Shown: in pieces, positions 10,069-21,986 of the stretch
How the letters are laid out: the number at the start of each line of letters is the position of its first letter
How positions within the stretch are numbered: position 1 is the stretch's first letter
Origin: Perilla frutescens
Taxonomy: Eukaryota; Streptophyta; Magnoliopsida; Lamiales; Lamiaceae
Direction: 5' to 3'
Assembly: GCA_026008535.1 (NCBI GenBank)
Contig: BRKX01000003.1
Location: 29,456,001-29,520,000, forward strand
Length of the DNA: 64,000 nt
Made by a program: the position numbers and the translations under genes
The notes under the pieces: generated by a model
Database searches by the model: none
The model's input: the letters and a program-made list of their open reading frames with translations, nothing else
Told to the model about the DNA's origin: nothing

Positions 10069-10812
10069 ATGGTTAAGCGTCATTCGACAGCTAGGAAAAG
10101 TGTGCCTCTTTTCCGCCCTGTGCAAGAGAGGGTCGAGAGGTTCAGGAGGGAAACCTGGAATGGCAACTAGCAGTTTCTATCCTATATGGCGAGGTACCTT
10201 GAAAGGTGGGCTTGGACAAACGGCTACGGAGGAGAGCCCGAAAGCGTATCCGACTTGGAAACATGCATCCGTATGTGTGAGCACGCGATGTACCGCATCC
10301 TGCAAAGCACGATCACTCGTGATCCCGTAACGTACACCGAGATCAGAAATCTGACGGAGTTCTCCTCAGCCTTAATGGCTCGTTGGGTATCGAAGTATGG
10401 CCACGTGTACGCCTTAGCCGAGCAGCAGGCAGCCGAGCAAAACCCCTCCCTCGTGGTAGAACTAGAACTGTAAAGGGCGACTCTCAACAATCCCCCTAGA
10501 TTTCAAGCACCATGCCCTCACGATGAAGGAACCTCCGGAGCAGGACCCTCAAGCGTCTGGATTGTGAATCACACCAAGCCCCTATTTTCCTACACTCCTC
10601 AAATGAACCAGTGGACCCATGCGTCCGCTTCTCAGGATCTGGGACAGTGTATGCCCCATCAGTATCCCGAAGGGAACATCAGCATGAGGAGGTTCAAGTT
10701 CAGCATCCCGGAGACAGTTGAAGTTGATGAAGAAGAAGAGGACCCGGAGAAGGGCGAAGAGGAAGTGGGGTTGCCATGCAAGGAGAAGGGGACGGGCCTG
10801 ACTTATGATTAA
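10069..10812 (+). pseudogene. Unrecognised extra ORF upstream of gag in A
   Basis: I do not recognise this protein. A single plus-strand frame starts at ATG 10069 (MVKRHSTARKSV) and runs 247 codons to TGA/TAA-type termination at 10810-10812. It is broken by two in-frame stops, TAG at 10168 and TAA at 10471, both one C-to-T step from Gln codons. The N-terminus is basic (about residues 1-28). The middle (residues 40-130) is rich in helix formers, Trp and Tyr. The C-terminal part has an acidic run (VDEEEEDPEKGEEE, about residues 222-235). No zinc knuckle, catalytic motif or membrane segment is visible. It lies between the primer-binding site and gag, in the sense orientation, and B and D have nothing at this position. 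It could be an orf0-type accessory gene, as known upstream of gag in some Tat/Ogre-lineage elements, or a captured host exon. Confidence 0.6.
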
Positions 10813-11172
10813 GTGTTAGTAGGAAGTAGGAGGTGTTGCTGTTAGAACATCTAGTTGTCTGATCTATCTGTTTGTCTGTCTGTTTATCTGATGTCCATTT
10901 AATCCGCTTTAACCAAGATCTTAATATGTAATATATGCTTTAACTTTTCTAGACTCTAATAGTGGCAGTGAATTTTGCAAAAGACTGCCCTATTCCATTT
11001 GTAACCCATAACTTCTTCTATGATATCGATGCCAAATTCCTCATAATGAGGAAATTTCCCCGCTTGATGTCGTTTAATTTCCATCTTTCTTATCTTGCGG
11101 AAAGACCTTATCAAAAGGCATTCTTACTTTGTGTGATTTCAATCGAGCGTCGCTAATATTTAGTTCTTTAGG
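10813..11172 (+). other. Spacer between extra ORF and gag of A
   Basis: About 360 bp, AT-rich, with no recognisable coding sequence and a CTGTCTGTTTATCTG-like simple stretch at about 10860-10890. It probably separates the accessory ORF from the gag start codon at 11173. No splice site can be supported from the sequence alone. Confidence 0.5.
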
Positions 11173-12695
11173 ATGCCGCCTCGAAGTCGTCAAGCTGAGA
11201 ACGAAGATGAGAACGAACCTCAGCAAGCCCCAAACCCCGGCCCAAGAGCCGAAAGTGTGTTTCTCAAACACAACCCTCCATCGTTTAGGAGACCCAATGG
11301 ATGCCGAGAAATGGGTTCACTCCTTAGAACGAATTTTCAATTTCATAGCTTGTGCGTTCGAAAGACCATAACCCAGAGCAATGGGAGGACTATAGTTGGG
11401 AAGATTTCAATCACGACCTATATCAAAAGTACATCCCGAATTGTTATCGAGAGGCAAAGGAGATGGAGTTCTTTCACTTGAAGAAAGGTAAGAAGACAGT
11501 GTCAGAATACGACAGAGAATTCAACCAATTGTCAAGGCATGCTCCACATCTAGTGGACACGGATAGGAAGAAAGCAAGAAAGTTCAAGAAGGGACTTAGA
11601 TCCGAGATTGGTATAGCCCTTGCTGGGCAAGAAGACATGTCTTTCGCTCGGACCTTAGCCAAAGCCTTAAGCATCGAAGCCATTCTCCCTTGAGAGAAAC
11701 TTCAGCCCACTCAGCCAGCTAATGATCCAAAAGGAAAGAGAAAGTGGGAAGGAATAAGAAGAGATGATAGAGGAAAGAAACCTCACTAGCAAAGTTGAGA
11801 GTCAGGAGTTCCTCGCAGTCAGCCTGACAACACCCTTAGCCTTAGGCCGTGTCAAAAGTGTGGAATGACGCACCTTGGAGCCTGCCGAGCAAATCAAACT
11901 AGGTGCTACAACTGCGGTAAAGAGGGACATTTCAAGAGGGAGTGTCCATAAGGAAACAACAGACGATCGCAAACACCACAACAACCCCTATACCCGCAGT
12001 CGCTTCAACGATTTCCCGAAAATCAGCCAAGGCTGCAGCAAGGAGGACCTCAAGGTCAAAGGACGGGAATGAATCCAAGGTCAGACCAAGGACGAGATCA
12101 AAGGTCTAATCAAGGACAGAGGCCACCTCTGCCGGCTCGTACTTATGCTCTCAACCAGCAGCAAGCTGCTAAGGCCCCCGGTAATCTAGCAGGTATGATT
12201 ACCCTCCTTGAGATGCCAGTTTTAGCTCTCTTTCATACTGGAGCATCGCATTCATTTATAGTTGAGTCTGTTTATAGGAAACTTAAGATCAAACCCGAGA
12301 ATGCTGAGAATGCTCTTGAGATAAGTATTCCCTCTGGGAAAAGAATGATGTCTAGGAAGGTCTGCTCTAACCTAGAATTGAACATAGAAGGGGAAATCTT
12401 TAAGTCAAATCTTTATGTAATAAAGATTCAGGACTTTGATATAATCCTAGGAATGGATTGGGTAGCCTCAGCTTATGCCTCCATAAGCTGCCCTGAGAGG
12501 GAAGTAGTGTTTCGACCACCCAGGAAACCTGAGGTAAAGATCTACGGATCAAGGCTGGGAAGTAAAGTCCCAGTGATATCCATCCTGAAGGCCGCCAAGA
12601 CGATTAGGAAGAATAGTTGCCAAGCATTTTTAGTTAACCTGATAAGGAAAGAGGAAAGAGAGCTTTCAATTGAAGACATTCCATTCATAAGATAA
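11173..12695 (+). pseudogene. gag: Gag and protease of A
   Basis: Starts MPPRSRQAENEDENE, typical of Tekay-like gag. A frameshift at about 11280-11350 and loss of the capsid middle are evident. The rest follows frame 11352, with LKKGKKTVSEYDREFNQLSR (retrotransposon gag domain), then a CCHC knuckle CYNCGKEGHFKREC at about 11910. The protease core reads LFHTGASHSF where the related copy F has Asp, so the catalytic Asp is His. In-frame stops are at 11691 (TGA), 11787 (TAG), 11796 (TGA), about 11949 (TAA) and 12693 (TAA). Gag forms the particle and protease would cut the polyprotein; this copy is defective in several independent ways. Confidence 0.9.
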
Positions 12696-14652
12696 TACCC
12701 CGACGTATTTCCAAAGGAGCTGCCAGGACTACCTCCAGACAGGTAGGTGGAGTTTGCCATCAAGTTGGAACCAGGAGCCGCCCCAGTTTCGAAAGCCCCC
12801 TACAGAATGCACCTAAGGAGTTGCAAGAACTCAAGGTTTAACTACAAGAGTTATTAGACCTAGGTTTTATCCAACCTAGTGTGTCGCCTTGGGGACCTCC
12901 AATCTTGTTCGTGAAGAAGAAGGATGGCACATCGAGAATGTGCATCGACTATAGAGAGCTTAATAAGCTGACCATCAAGAATCGATACCCTCTACCAATA
13001 ATAGATGATCTCTTTGATCAACTTAAGGGAGCAACTGTCTTCTCTAAAATTGACTTGAGATCTGGGTATCATCAGTTGAAGATCTGAAAGGTGGATATTC
13101 CTAAGACTGCTTTTAGGACTTCCTATGGTCATTACGAGTTTGTAGTAATGCCATTCGGATTGACCAACGCCCCAGTAGTGTCCATGGATTTAATGAACCG
13201 GGTTTTTTACCCGTATTTAGATAAGTTTGTGCTAGTTTTCATAGATGATATCCTCATCTATTTGAAGGACGAAGAGGAGCATCAAGAGCACCTAAGAGTC
13301 GTGCTGGAGACGTTAAGAAGAGAAAGGCTTTACGCTAAGTTTAGTAAGTGTGAGTTTTGGCTCAAAGAAGTTATGTTTCTAGGTCATATAGTTTCAGTAG
13401 AAGGAATCAAGGTGGATCCAGCCAAGATTGAAGCTGTAAGCAACTGGAAGTATCCAAGGAACGTGAATGATATAAGAAGTTTCCCAAGACTCACTGGATA
13501 TTATCATAGATTCATCAAAGGATTCTCGACTATATCTAAGCCCATGACGCGAATGTTAAAGAAGGACTGTAAGTTCAAGTGGACGCCCGAGTGCGAGAAA
13601 AATTTCCAAACCTTGAAGAAGATGCTAACCATAGCCCCAATATTGGCCATTCCGGAAGGGAATAAAGATTTCGTGGTTTACGCAAATGCGTCAAAGAAAG
13701 GATTAGGATGTGTTCTAATGCAGAGAGGGAAGATGATTGCTTATGCTTCGAGGCAGCTTAAGAATCATGAGCAAAACTATCCCACGCATGACTTAGAGCT
13801 AGCAGCAGTTGTTCATGCACTGAAGATCTGAAGGCACTATCTCTACGGAGCTAAGTGTGAGATCTTCTCAGATCATAAGATCCTGAAGTATTTCTTTGAG
13901 CAAAAGGATCTTAATAATAGACAAAGAAGGTGGCTAGAACTCGTAAAGAATTACGACTGCACGATTCACTACCACCCAGGCAAGGCGAATGTGGTAGCAG
14001 ATGCCCTAAGTAGGAAGGAGAAGGCAGAGTTAGGACTCGTTTTAGTCCAGGAGGATCTTCTCAAAGAGTTCGAGAAGTTAAGGATCGAGGTGCTAACACC
14101 ACCTGAAACCATTCAAGCACAAATCGCCGCGATAGTCGCTCAGCCTGACCTAAGGGAAAGAATAATTGAAGCCCAAAGACGAGATGAGTTTTTCGAAAAG
14201 AAAAGACTAGAAGCACGATCAGATAGCTCACAAGATTTAATGGAAACCGCCGATAACGCGCTCTTATTCAAAAAAAGGCTTTGTGTGCCGAACAAGGAAG
14301 AACTAAAGGAGAAAATCATGTACGAAGCACATGACAAGCCATACACAGCACATCCCGGAAGCACCAAGATATATCAAGACCTCAAGAAGAACTTCTGGTG
14401 GAATAACATGAAGAGAGAAATAGCCACCTTCGTGGAAAGGTGTTTGAACTGTCATGAAGTGAAAGCTTTGCATAAAAAACCTTCTGGTTTGCTCCAACCC
14501 TTAGAAATCCCCGAATGGAAGCGGGGGAATACCGCTATTTGTGTAATCATTGATCAATTATCTAAATCAGCATATTTTGTTGCTGTTAAAATGACGGATG
14601 GGCTAGATCAATTAGCCCAGCTCTATGTCAGGGAAGTAGTGCATTTGCACGG
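12696..14652 (+). pseudogene. pol: RT, RNase H and first part of integrase of A
   Basis: Motifs in order: VFPKELPGLPPDR linker, RT fingers with RMCIDYRELNKLTIKN, KIDLRSGYHQLKI, the catalytic FIDDILIY (intact, about 13240), the connection and RNase H with HYHPGKANVVADALSR (about 13965), then the integrase zinc domain (H..H..C..C, ending CLNCHEVKA at 14440-14460). A frameshift lies near 12806, and TGA stops at 13085 and 13829 (the latter is TGG in B). In the integrase core, about 18 residues containing the first catalytic Asp are missing between EWKRGN and AICVIIDQLSKSAYF. Gypsy B splits the gene at 14652, just after REVVHLHG; the rest is at 23943. Confidence 0.9.
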
Positions 14653-17064
14653 TGTGATACCCCGACCCTTTTTGCTAAATTATAAATTATAATTTTCGTA
14701 AAAGATTTCAAATTAATATTATTTGAATATTAATTATGTTGATAAGATGTTGGTATGTTTGTATATTATGCCATTGTTTTATTGCAAGTTGTCTTACTCG
14801 AACCAATACGTCTTAGCACACAGTGGTATTATACCGAGTGTATAATACAGTTTCAATTTTAAATACTAAAGTGTCGAGTTTTGTGTTAAAGGATGATCGT
14901 AATTGTTTTTAATTTTATGTTTGCCAAAAACTTGAACACCCTAACGCTAAGCCGGACGGGGGTCTCGCTGATGATGGGGGTTCAGGGGGCGAAGCGCCCC
15001 GATGGGGGCTAGGGGGCAATGACCCCTGCTTTTTCGGCGTGTATTAAAAGTGCTTCAAAAATTTAAAGTGAAATGGAGTTGAAAATGTTCGGGAGTCGAT
15101 AAAAGTTCGGGGGTTGAATTGAGCAAGGTGCGTGACCGCGGGGCAGTGCGCGCCAGCGGGAGGTGCGCGGCCGCGGGAGGATGCACGCTCGCGGGGAGTT
15201 GCGCGCCGGTGCAGGGCTGCGTGGGCGCGGGGTGCTTTTGGCCGAGGGCCCTAGCGTGGGGCCGCGGGTGGCGTGCGGTCGCGCGGGCTGGGGATTTTCT
15301 TTCCCGATTTTCCAACCTTTAAATATCACACTTCACTCATTCCTCTTCATTTCTTACACTATTTGGGAGATTTTTCTCTCCTTCCTCTCAAGAAATCCTT
15401 CAACTTTTGGGAGAGGATTCTACCATCATCATCCATCATCTAAGGTAATCTAATACCACTTCCCTCTTGATGATCAAGCTCCATTCTTGTTGATTTGAAT
15501 CTAGGGTTCATAACCAAAAATTAGGGTTTTCGATTTTATTGATCTTCTTGCCTAGATATCTTGAACATATGGTTTATTTACCTCCTTGAAGCTATATGTG
15601 AAGTTATATCGAATTTTCTATGGTTCATTGTTGCTAGGGTTTGGATTTTTACCTTAATTTCCCTTAATATGTTGATAATTGTTTGGAGGTGTTGTGATGG
15701 TTGTTTGGGGTTGATTTTTATGTATGTTAGAGCCCTAGGATGAAGGTATTTGTATTTGAAATATTGGATTTAAAGGATTTAAATTGAGTCATAATCATGT
15801 GGTTTAAATGAGTGCACATAATGTGTTCGATTAAATTCTTCAAAAGAGTTTTAATGTGTATTTTCAGTCCAAAATAATAATATGAGTTGGTATATCCATG
15901 ATTATGTATATGAAGATGTATGAAATCCATAAAGAAAAGTATAGCATGTGTTTGGTCAAAATATGATTTAATTGTATAACTCGACGTCTAAAATGAAAAG
16001 ATGATTTAAAGATGCTAGGTGACGTATTGGGGTTCAAGGTGGACGACTTGTGTACGGCCAAGAAGTATTTCAAAGGTTGAGAAATTATAAAAGCGTCTCG
16101 TAAGGTGGGGTTACTCTTAACTGTTAACACGTGTAAAGTTATAGTTATTGTTGTGCTTTGATTGTATGAGTATGAAGGGTCTTCAGACCAAGTGAAAAGA
16201 ATGAGACCCTTCGGGACATACAGAGGTCCTTTGGGATCGATATAGACTTGTTAATGTCCTCCCTAGGGGGTAGTATGTTTGCGGGCATCCCTACAGGGGT
16301 AAGATGTTCATTAACAGGGGCATCATGATGTTTGGACCCTGCGGGGTTGAGACTAGTCTCCACAAAGTAAAGAAAAGTACATACGTTATATTTTCATTTG
16401 TGCAATTAGCTATAACTGTTTGCAGTGTTCCCCACTGAGTATGTTGTTAAATACTCACCCCATTCATTTAATGAATTTTAGGTTGAGGAGTTGGGGCCCG
16501 AGTAGGAGCGTTGTGAACACAAAAGAACCCCCACAAGCTTGTGTTTATTTTGCATACTCTTCTTTTGAAATACTCATATCATTATTATTACATTGATCAT
16601 TCTTTTTGCTTTATGATCAATGATTATTGGGGATGAGAATAGCCCGATCTTTTGTAGGTACGCTATGTTAACTTGATATATTATGTATACCTTTTTAAAG
16701 GCGGGTCGTTCGACCTTGGAGCCTTCTATGTGTGAAGTACGTTGTTGAACCCTATATTATATTTGTTAATTTATGGTGCTAGACTGGCGGGTTGTATAAA
16801 CCTATGAGCCCGACAGGTTAGATGATTGTATGGTTGATGTGGATGGGCTTATGCAATACTTCCGTTTGATAAGATGTTGTGTGACAATGTAGATCCGATA
16901 GGTTGTATATTTTAATTGCGAAGAGTTGATATTGAGAATTATGATGCCTTACCTTATCATGCTAATTGATCTTAGGTTCCACTCCATTATATAAGCATAC
17001 CATTATAAGTAAGCAAACTATATGTTAAGTGATGTGGCCAAACAGAGTAGTTTGGGGCACTACA
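14653..17064 (+). repeat. 5' LTR of B
   Basis: 2412 bp. Includes a GC-rich module (15119-15300) just upstream of a TATA-like box TTTAAATATCACAC at about 15316, followed by a pyrimidine-rich leader. The 3' LTR lacks about 456 bp corresponding to roughly 15035-15490, so the two LTRs differ by one large deletion as well as scattered substitutions. Confidence 0.93.
15119..15300 (+). other. GC-rich module in U3 of B 5' LTR
   Basis: A segment of about 180 bp dominated by GCG, CGCG and GGGG words in an otherwise AT-rich LTR, immediately upstream of the TATA-like box. ORFs on both strands here are a by-product of the composition. The related LTR of D has a different GC-rich segment at the same place. 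Its role may be promoter-proximal, by position only. Confidence 0.7.
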
Positions 17065-17524
17065 AATTGGTATCAGAGCGTGTCTACGCTCCTGTAGACT
17101 CATTTTTCTATGTGTTTAATTTATGAATGAGAAATGTGGGTGGTTGTTCATGATGGCTACTCGGCTTGACTCTGATACTAAGGTATGGACTCTTAAAGTT
17201 TTTCAAGTATGAGTAATATGAAATGTGGGGGTATATAGAGTGTGTCGGGAAAGAAATTAAAGAAGTGAAAGAGTTGAATAAATCGTGATAACATGATAAA
17301 GAAGAAAAGAATGTTCTGAAGTTGTACAATATAGATGAATGAAATGTATCTGTTGTCACAATCAACTATGATGTTTTAAATTCCCGATACACGCTTTAAA
17401 GAAATGAAATCTTGGAAGTTGTGTGCTTTCTTGATTATGAAATGATGAAAAGTGCTTTAGTAGTCCTCGAATTAGCTTTAAATAACATAGACCTAATGAG
17501 CTTAAGTGCCAAAAGGGCTTTAGG
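17065..17524 (+). other. Leader of B with primer-binding site
   Basis: TGGTATCAGAGCG at 17068-17080 is the initiator tRNA-Met primer-binding site. The remaining 440 bp before gag hold no recognisable ORF on the plus strand. The same leader, with good similarity, precedes gag in D (32674-33155). Confidence 0.85.
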
Positions 17525-20500
17525 ATGCCACCGCGTCGTGCTCCTGCTCCGCTTGAGGCAGAGGAATCAAGTAATGAAGGGGGTGGTCTCCATGATCCCC
17601 CACCACAAGAGAACGGGCCTGACTTTGCCCGAGGTTTTCTTGTGACGCTCCAGGGTCTCATGGCCCAGCAGATGGGGTGGGGAGGAATAGTTGAAGGATC
17701 TAGGCTCCAAAAAGTGGCATTCGATGTAGTCGAACAGTTCAGAAGAATGGGGCCGTCTAGGCTCAAAGGAAGTGAAGGTCCAGAAGCGACTGAAGAATGG
17801 ATCCGGGAAATGGAGCGGATCTTCGAGCACATCCAGTACATAGCAGAGCAGAAAGCCTCATGCGCTATCTTTCAATTTGTGGAAGAGGCGAACTTCTGGT
17901 GGGAAACCCATTGCCGAACTCTATCGCCTGAGCAACGCCAAGCTTTGGTGTGGACCGACTTGAAAGAGTTGATCCTCACCCAATAATTTCCCGAGTCTTT
18001 CAACACTAAGATGGAGACTGAATTCCTCAATCTAAGGCAAGGAGGAATGAATGTGATCGAATATGAAAGGCAGTTCAACCGTCTCTCCCGCTATGCTCCG
18101 TACATTGTGGATACGGATGAAAAGAAAGCTCGACGCTTCGAGCGTGGTTTCCGTTCTGAAATTGCAGGAATTCTTTTGGGCCAAAGGTTGAGGACCTATG
18201 GTGAAGTGATTGAGAGGGCCCAAGCCATCTCTCATGGGCTCCAGTTGGACCAAAAGGACCAAAGGCAGCGTGAGGCCTTTGGCAAGAGGAAATGGGAGCC
18301 GCAGGACAAAGGAAAAGGAAAGGCTCCTATGCAAAACAAGCTGTGGCAGCAGAGGCCTGCTCCACAGAGAGGGAACAACAATAGGGCTCCTTGCCCTAAA
18401 TGTTAAAGGTTCCATATAGGAGAGTGCCGTGCGGGACAGAGGGTTTGCTTTACATGTGGGGACCCGAGCCACATGTCCTATGATTGCCCAAAGGGGAAGA
18501 AGGAACAAGAAAAAAGAGAGAAGCCCCGACTGTTTGCTTTGGAGGGCGTGGAAAAGAACCCTAAGGAAGGTGAGGATACTATGTCAGGTATTCTTCGAGT
18601 ATCAGACATTCCAGCTTTAGTATTGTTCGATTCTGGTGCATCGCATTCCTTTATATCTGCAAGTTTCTGTTCCAAGCTTGGTGTATCATGCAAAGATAGT
18701 GGTGAATTGTTAGAGATCAATATTCCCTCAGGAAAGAAAGTTTCTTCTAGCAAGATGGTGTATGGCCTGAAGCTAGAAATTAAAGATTAAGTGCTGAGAG
18801 CAGATCTCCATGTCTTGGAGATGCGTGATTTCGACGTAATCCTGGGTATGGATTGGTTGAGTGGAAATCATGCCACGATTTGATGTCGTGATCGTGAGGT
18901 CTAATTTAATTTTCCTAGCGAGCCTAAGCCAATCTTCTATGGTATAAGAACGAGATCAACTCAGAGAATCATTACAGCAATGAAGGCAATGAAGTTGTTG
19001 AACAAGAAAGGGTGTCAGGGATTTCTCGTTAGCATCTTGGAGTCAGAGTCTACTAAAGTCCAAGTATCAGACGTGCCAGTAGTGAATGAGTTTCTCGATG
19101 TATTTCCAGATGAGTTGCCGGGGATTCCTCCTGACTGTGAGATCGAGTTCACCATCGACCTAGTGCCAGGTGCAGCACCAATATCTAAAGCTCCGTATAG
19201 AATGGCACCAAAGGAGTTGCAAGAGCTCAAAGTTCAACTTCAAGATTTGCTTGACAACAAGTTGATCCGACCAAGTGTTTCACCGTGGGGAGCACCGGCA
19301 TTTTTCGTGAAGAAAAAGGATGGATCAATGAGAATGTGCATTGATTATAGAGAGTTGAATCGGTTAATGATTAAGAACAAGTATCCACTGCCGAGAATTG
19401 AAGATTTGTTCGATCAACTGAAGGTAGCCAGTGTGTTTTCAAAGATTGACATGAAGTCCGACTATCATCAATTGAAGATCAAGGAGAGTGATATCCCAAA
19501 GACGGCTTTTAGAACGCATTATGGGCATTACGAGTTCACAGTGCTACCATTTGGATTGACTAATGCGCTTGGAGTCTTCATGGACTTAATAAATCGAGTG
19601 TTCCATCCGTATCTCGACCAATTTGTGATAGTCTTCATCAACGACATCTTGATTTATTCAAGAAGTAATGAACAACACGCTGAGCATCTCAGAATCATAT
19701 TGGAGACGCTAAGGAAAGAAGAGTTGTATGCAAAATTTTCAAAATGTGAGTTCTGGTTTGAGCGAGTGGCATTCGTTGGCCATATGGTGACATCAAATAG
19801 AATCGAAGTATATCCGTCGAAGGTCGAAGCCGTTAGCAATTGGAAGATGCCATCGAATGTTAATGAAGTCCGAAGCTTCTTAGGACTAGCGGGTTACTAT
19901 AGAAGATTTATTGTAGGATTTTCCAAGATATTGGGTCCTTTGACGAGATTGACGAGGAAGAATGAGAAGTTCCAATGGAGCGAGAAGTGTGAGTAGAGTT
20001 TTCAAGAATTAAAGCGACGTCTCATGTGAGCCCCAGTGTTGACTATTCCTGATGGGACTGAAGGCTTTGTCATATATAGTGACGCATCGAAGCAAGGACT
20101 TGGGTGTGTTTTGATGCAGCATGGAAGGGTAGTGGTGTACACATCAAGACAGTTGAAGGTGCATGAGCATAATTATCTGACGCATGACCTCAAATTAGCA
20201 GCCGTGGTTTATGCATTGAAGATCTGGAGGTATTATCTCTATGGAAGAAAGTGCGAGATTTACACCGACCACAAAAGCTTGAAGTACTTTTTCACCCAGA
20301 AGGAGTTGAATTTGCGTCAAAGAAGATGGTTAGAGTTGGTTAAGGATTTCGACTATACGATCCTATATTATCCTGGAAAGGCGAATGTTGTAGTTGATGC
20401 CTTAAGCCAAAAGATCTATCTTCTAACCAAGCAAGAGCAGTTGATCAAGGAGTTTGAGGTGGATCCTTCCAACACCACTCAAGGGATTTTAGCAGCCTTA

Positions 20501-21940
20501 GTAGTTCGACCACTAATTCGTGATCGAGTTCGTGAAGCACAAGTTGATGATCCTTTCTTATACAAAATGAAGAAAAGAGCATTGGAGGGTTCTATTCAAG
20601 GATTTGCCGTTGCAAGTGATGGCACACTATTCTTGGAAGAAAGGTTTTGTGTGCTGAAGAATGAAGAGCTAAGAAGGGAGATTCTTGTAGAAGCACATAA
20701 TACCCCGTATTCAGTGCACCCAGGAGGCACAAAGATGTTCAAGGACTTGAAGATGGTTTTCTGGTGGAGAAATATGAAGAGGTCGATTGGCCAATTCGTA
20801 TCGAAGTGTATCACTTGTCAACAAGTGAAAGCCGAACATCAACGCCCTTCCGGATTGTTAAGTCCACTCGAGATTCCTGAGTGGAAGTGGGAGCACATTG
20901 CAATGGACTTCGTGGTAGAATTACCTCCGTCAGTTAAAGGTCATCATGCAATCTGGGTTGTTATCGATATGTTGACCAAGTCTGCTCATTTTCTTCCGGT
21001 GAAGAAGACGTTTAGCATGGATCAATTAGCTCAGATTTATATCGATGAAATAGTACGTCTTCACAGCATTCCTGTGTCGATAGTGTCAGAATGTGACACC
21101 CGATTTACCTCTAAGTTTTGGCGAAGTCTGCAAGAAGCTATGGGAACACAGTTGAGGTTTAACACTGCGTACCATCCTCAATCCGATGGTCAATCTGAGC
21201 GGACCATCCAGATGTTGGAGGACATGCTTCATGCATGTGTACTTGATTTTCGTAGAAGTTGGGAGAGCCACTTGCCACTTGTGGATTTTGCTTATAATAA
21301 TAGTTTCCAAGCATCAATTGGAATGGCCCCATTTGAGGCATTGTACGGGAGAAAGTGCAGATCTCCTATTCATTGGGATGAAGTGGGAGAGCGTCGATTC
21401 TTAGGCCCCGAGATTGTTGAGAAGATGGTGGAAGTAATTGAGAAGATAAGAAGAAGAATCAAGGTACCTCAAGATCGTCAGAAATCCTATGCCGACATAA
21501 AGAGAAAAGACGTGAGCTTCGAGATTAATGACAAAGTATTCTTGAAGATTACACCAATAAGAGGAGTGGTTAGATTTGGGAAGAAGGGTAAGTTGCAGCC
21601 ACGATATGTAGGACCGTTCGAGATTCTAGAGAGAATAGGTGATGTTGCCTATCGCCTAGCACTACCTCCAGATTTAGCGGGTGTGCACGATGTTTTCCAT
21701 ATGTCGTTGCTTAGACGATACGTGTCTGACCCTAGTCATGTCATTTCATATGACATAGTGCAAGTTTCAAGAGACTTGACATATGAAGAAGTCCCAGTTG
21801 CTGTGTTAGATAGAAGAGTTCACACTCTTCGAACCCGTGAGGTTCCTTTAATAAAAGTTCAATGGAGTAGGCACGGGCCTGAAGAAGCCACTTATGAGAA
21901 AGAAGTTGATATCTTAGCTCGATATCCAAATATAACATAA
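17525..21940 (+). pseudogene. gag-pol: Gag-pol polyprotein of B
   Basis: One frame of 1472 codons without any frameshift. It contains gag (MPPRRAPAPLEAEESS), a CCHC knuckle CFTCGDPSHMSYDC (residues 308-321), protease DSGAS (Asp 369), RT with RMCIDYRELNRLMIKN, RNase H (YPGKANVVVDALS), integrase zinc domain and core, and a C-terminal chromodomain-like tail (VQWSRHGPEEATYEKE). Seven stops interrupt it: 17984, 18404, 18788, 18881, 18902, 19994 and about 20027. The RT active site reads FINDIL (Asn at residue 706 in place of the first Asp). The integrase second Asp position (residue 1189) is Glu; Asp 1128 and Glu 1225 are present. It would make particle, protease, reverse transcriptase and integrase but is inactive. 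Confidence 0.95.
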
Positions 21941-21972
21941 ATGTTAGGCTAATTTCGAGGATGAAATTTTTA

Positions 21973-21986
21973 AAAGTTGGGGAGAT
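21973..21986 (+). other. Polypurine tract of B
   Basis: AAAGTTGGGGAGAT immediately before the 3' LTR (TGTGATACC). It primes plus-strand DNA synthesis. The identical context precedes the 3' LTR of D at about 37622-37635. Confidence 0.8.

Noticed and set aside
10069..10812. Reading the extra ORF of A as an ordinary host gene
   Set aside because: It lies inside the internal region of a retrotransposon, in sense orientation, and no promoter or introns are visible; capture of a host exon is kept as an alternative in the feature entry.
15055..15453. Overlapping ORFs of 67-96 codons on both strands
   Set aside because: They are produced by the GC-rich LTR segment of B, have no start context or family resemblance, and the segment is absent from the 3' LTR.
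17362..17841. 159-codon minus-strand ORF, and a similar one at 18032-18508
   Set aside because: Both are antisense to gag of B; their length follows from the codon use of the sense frame.
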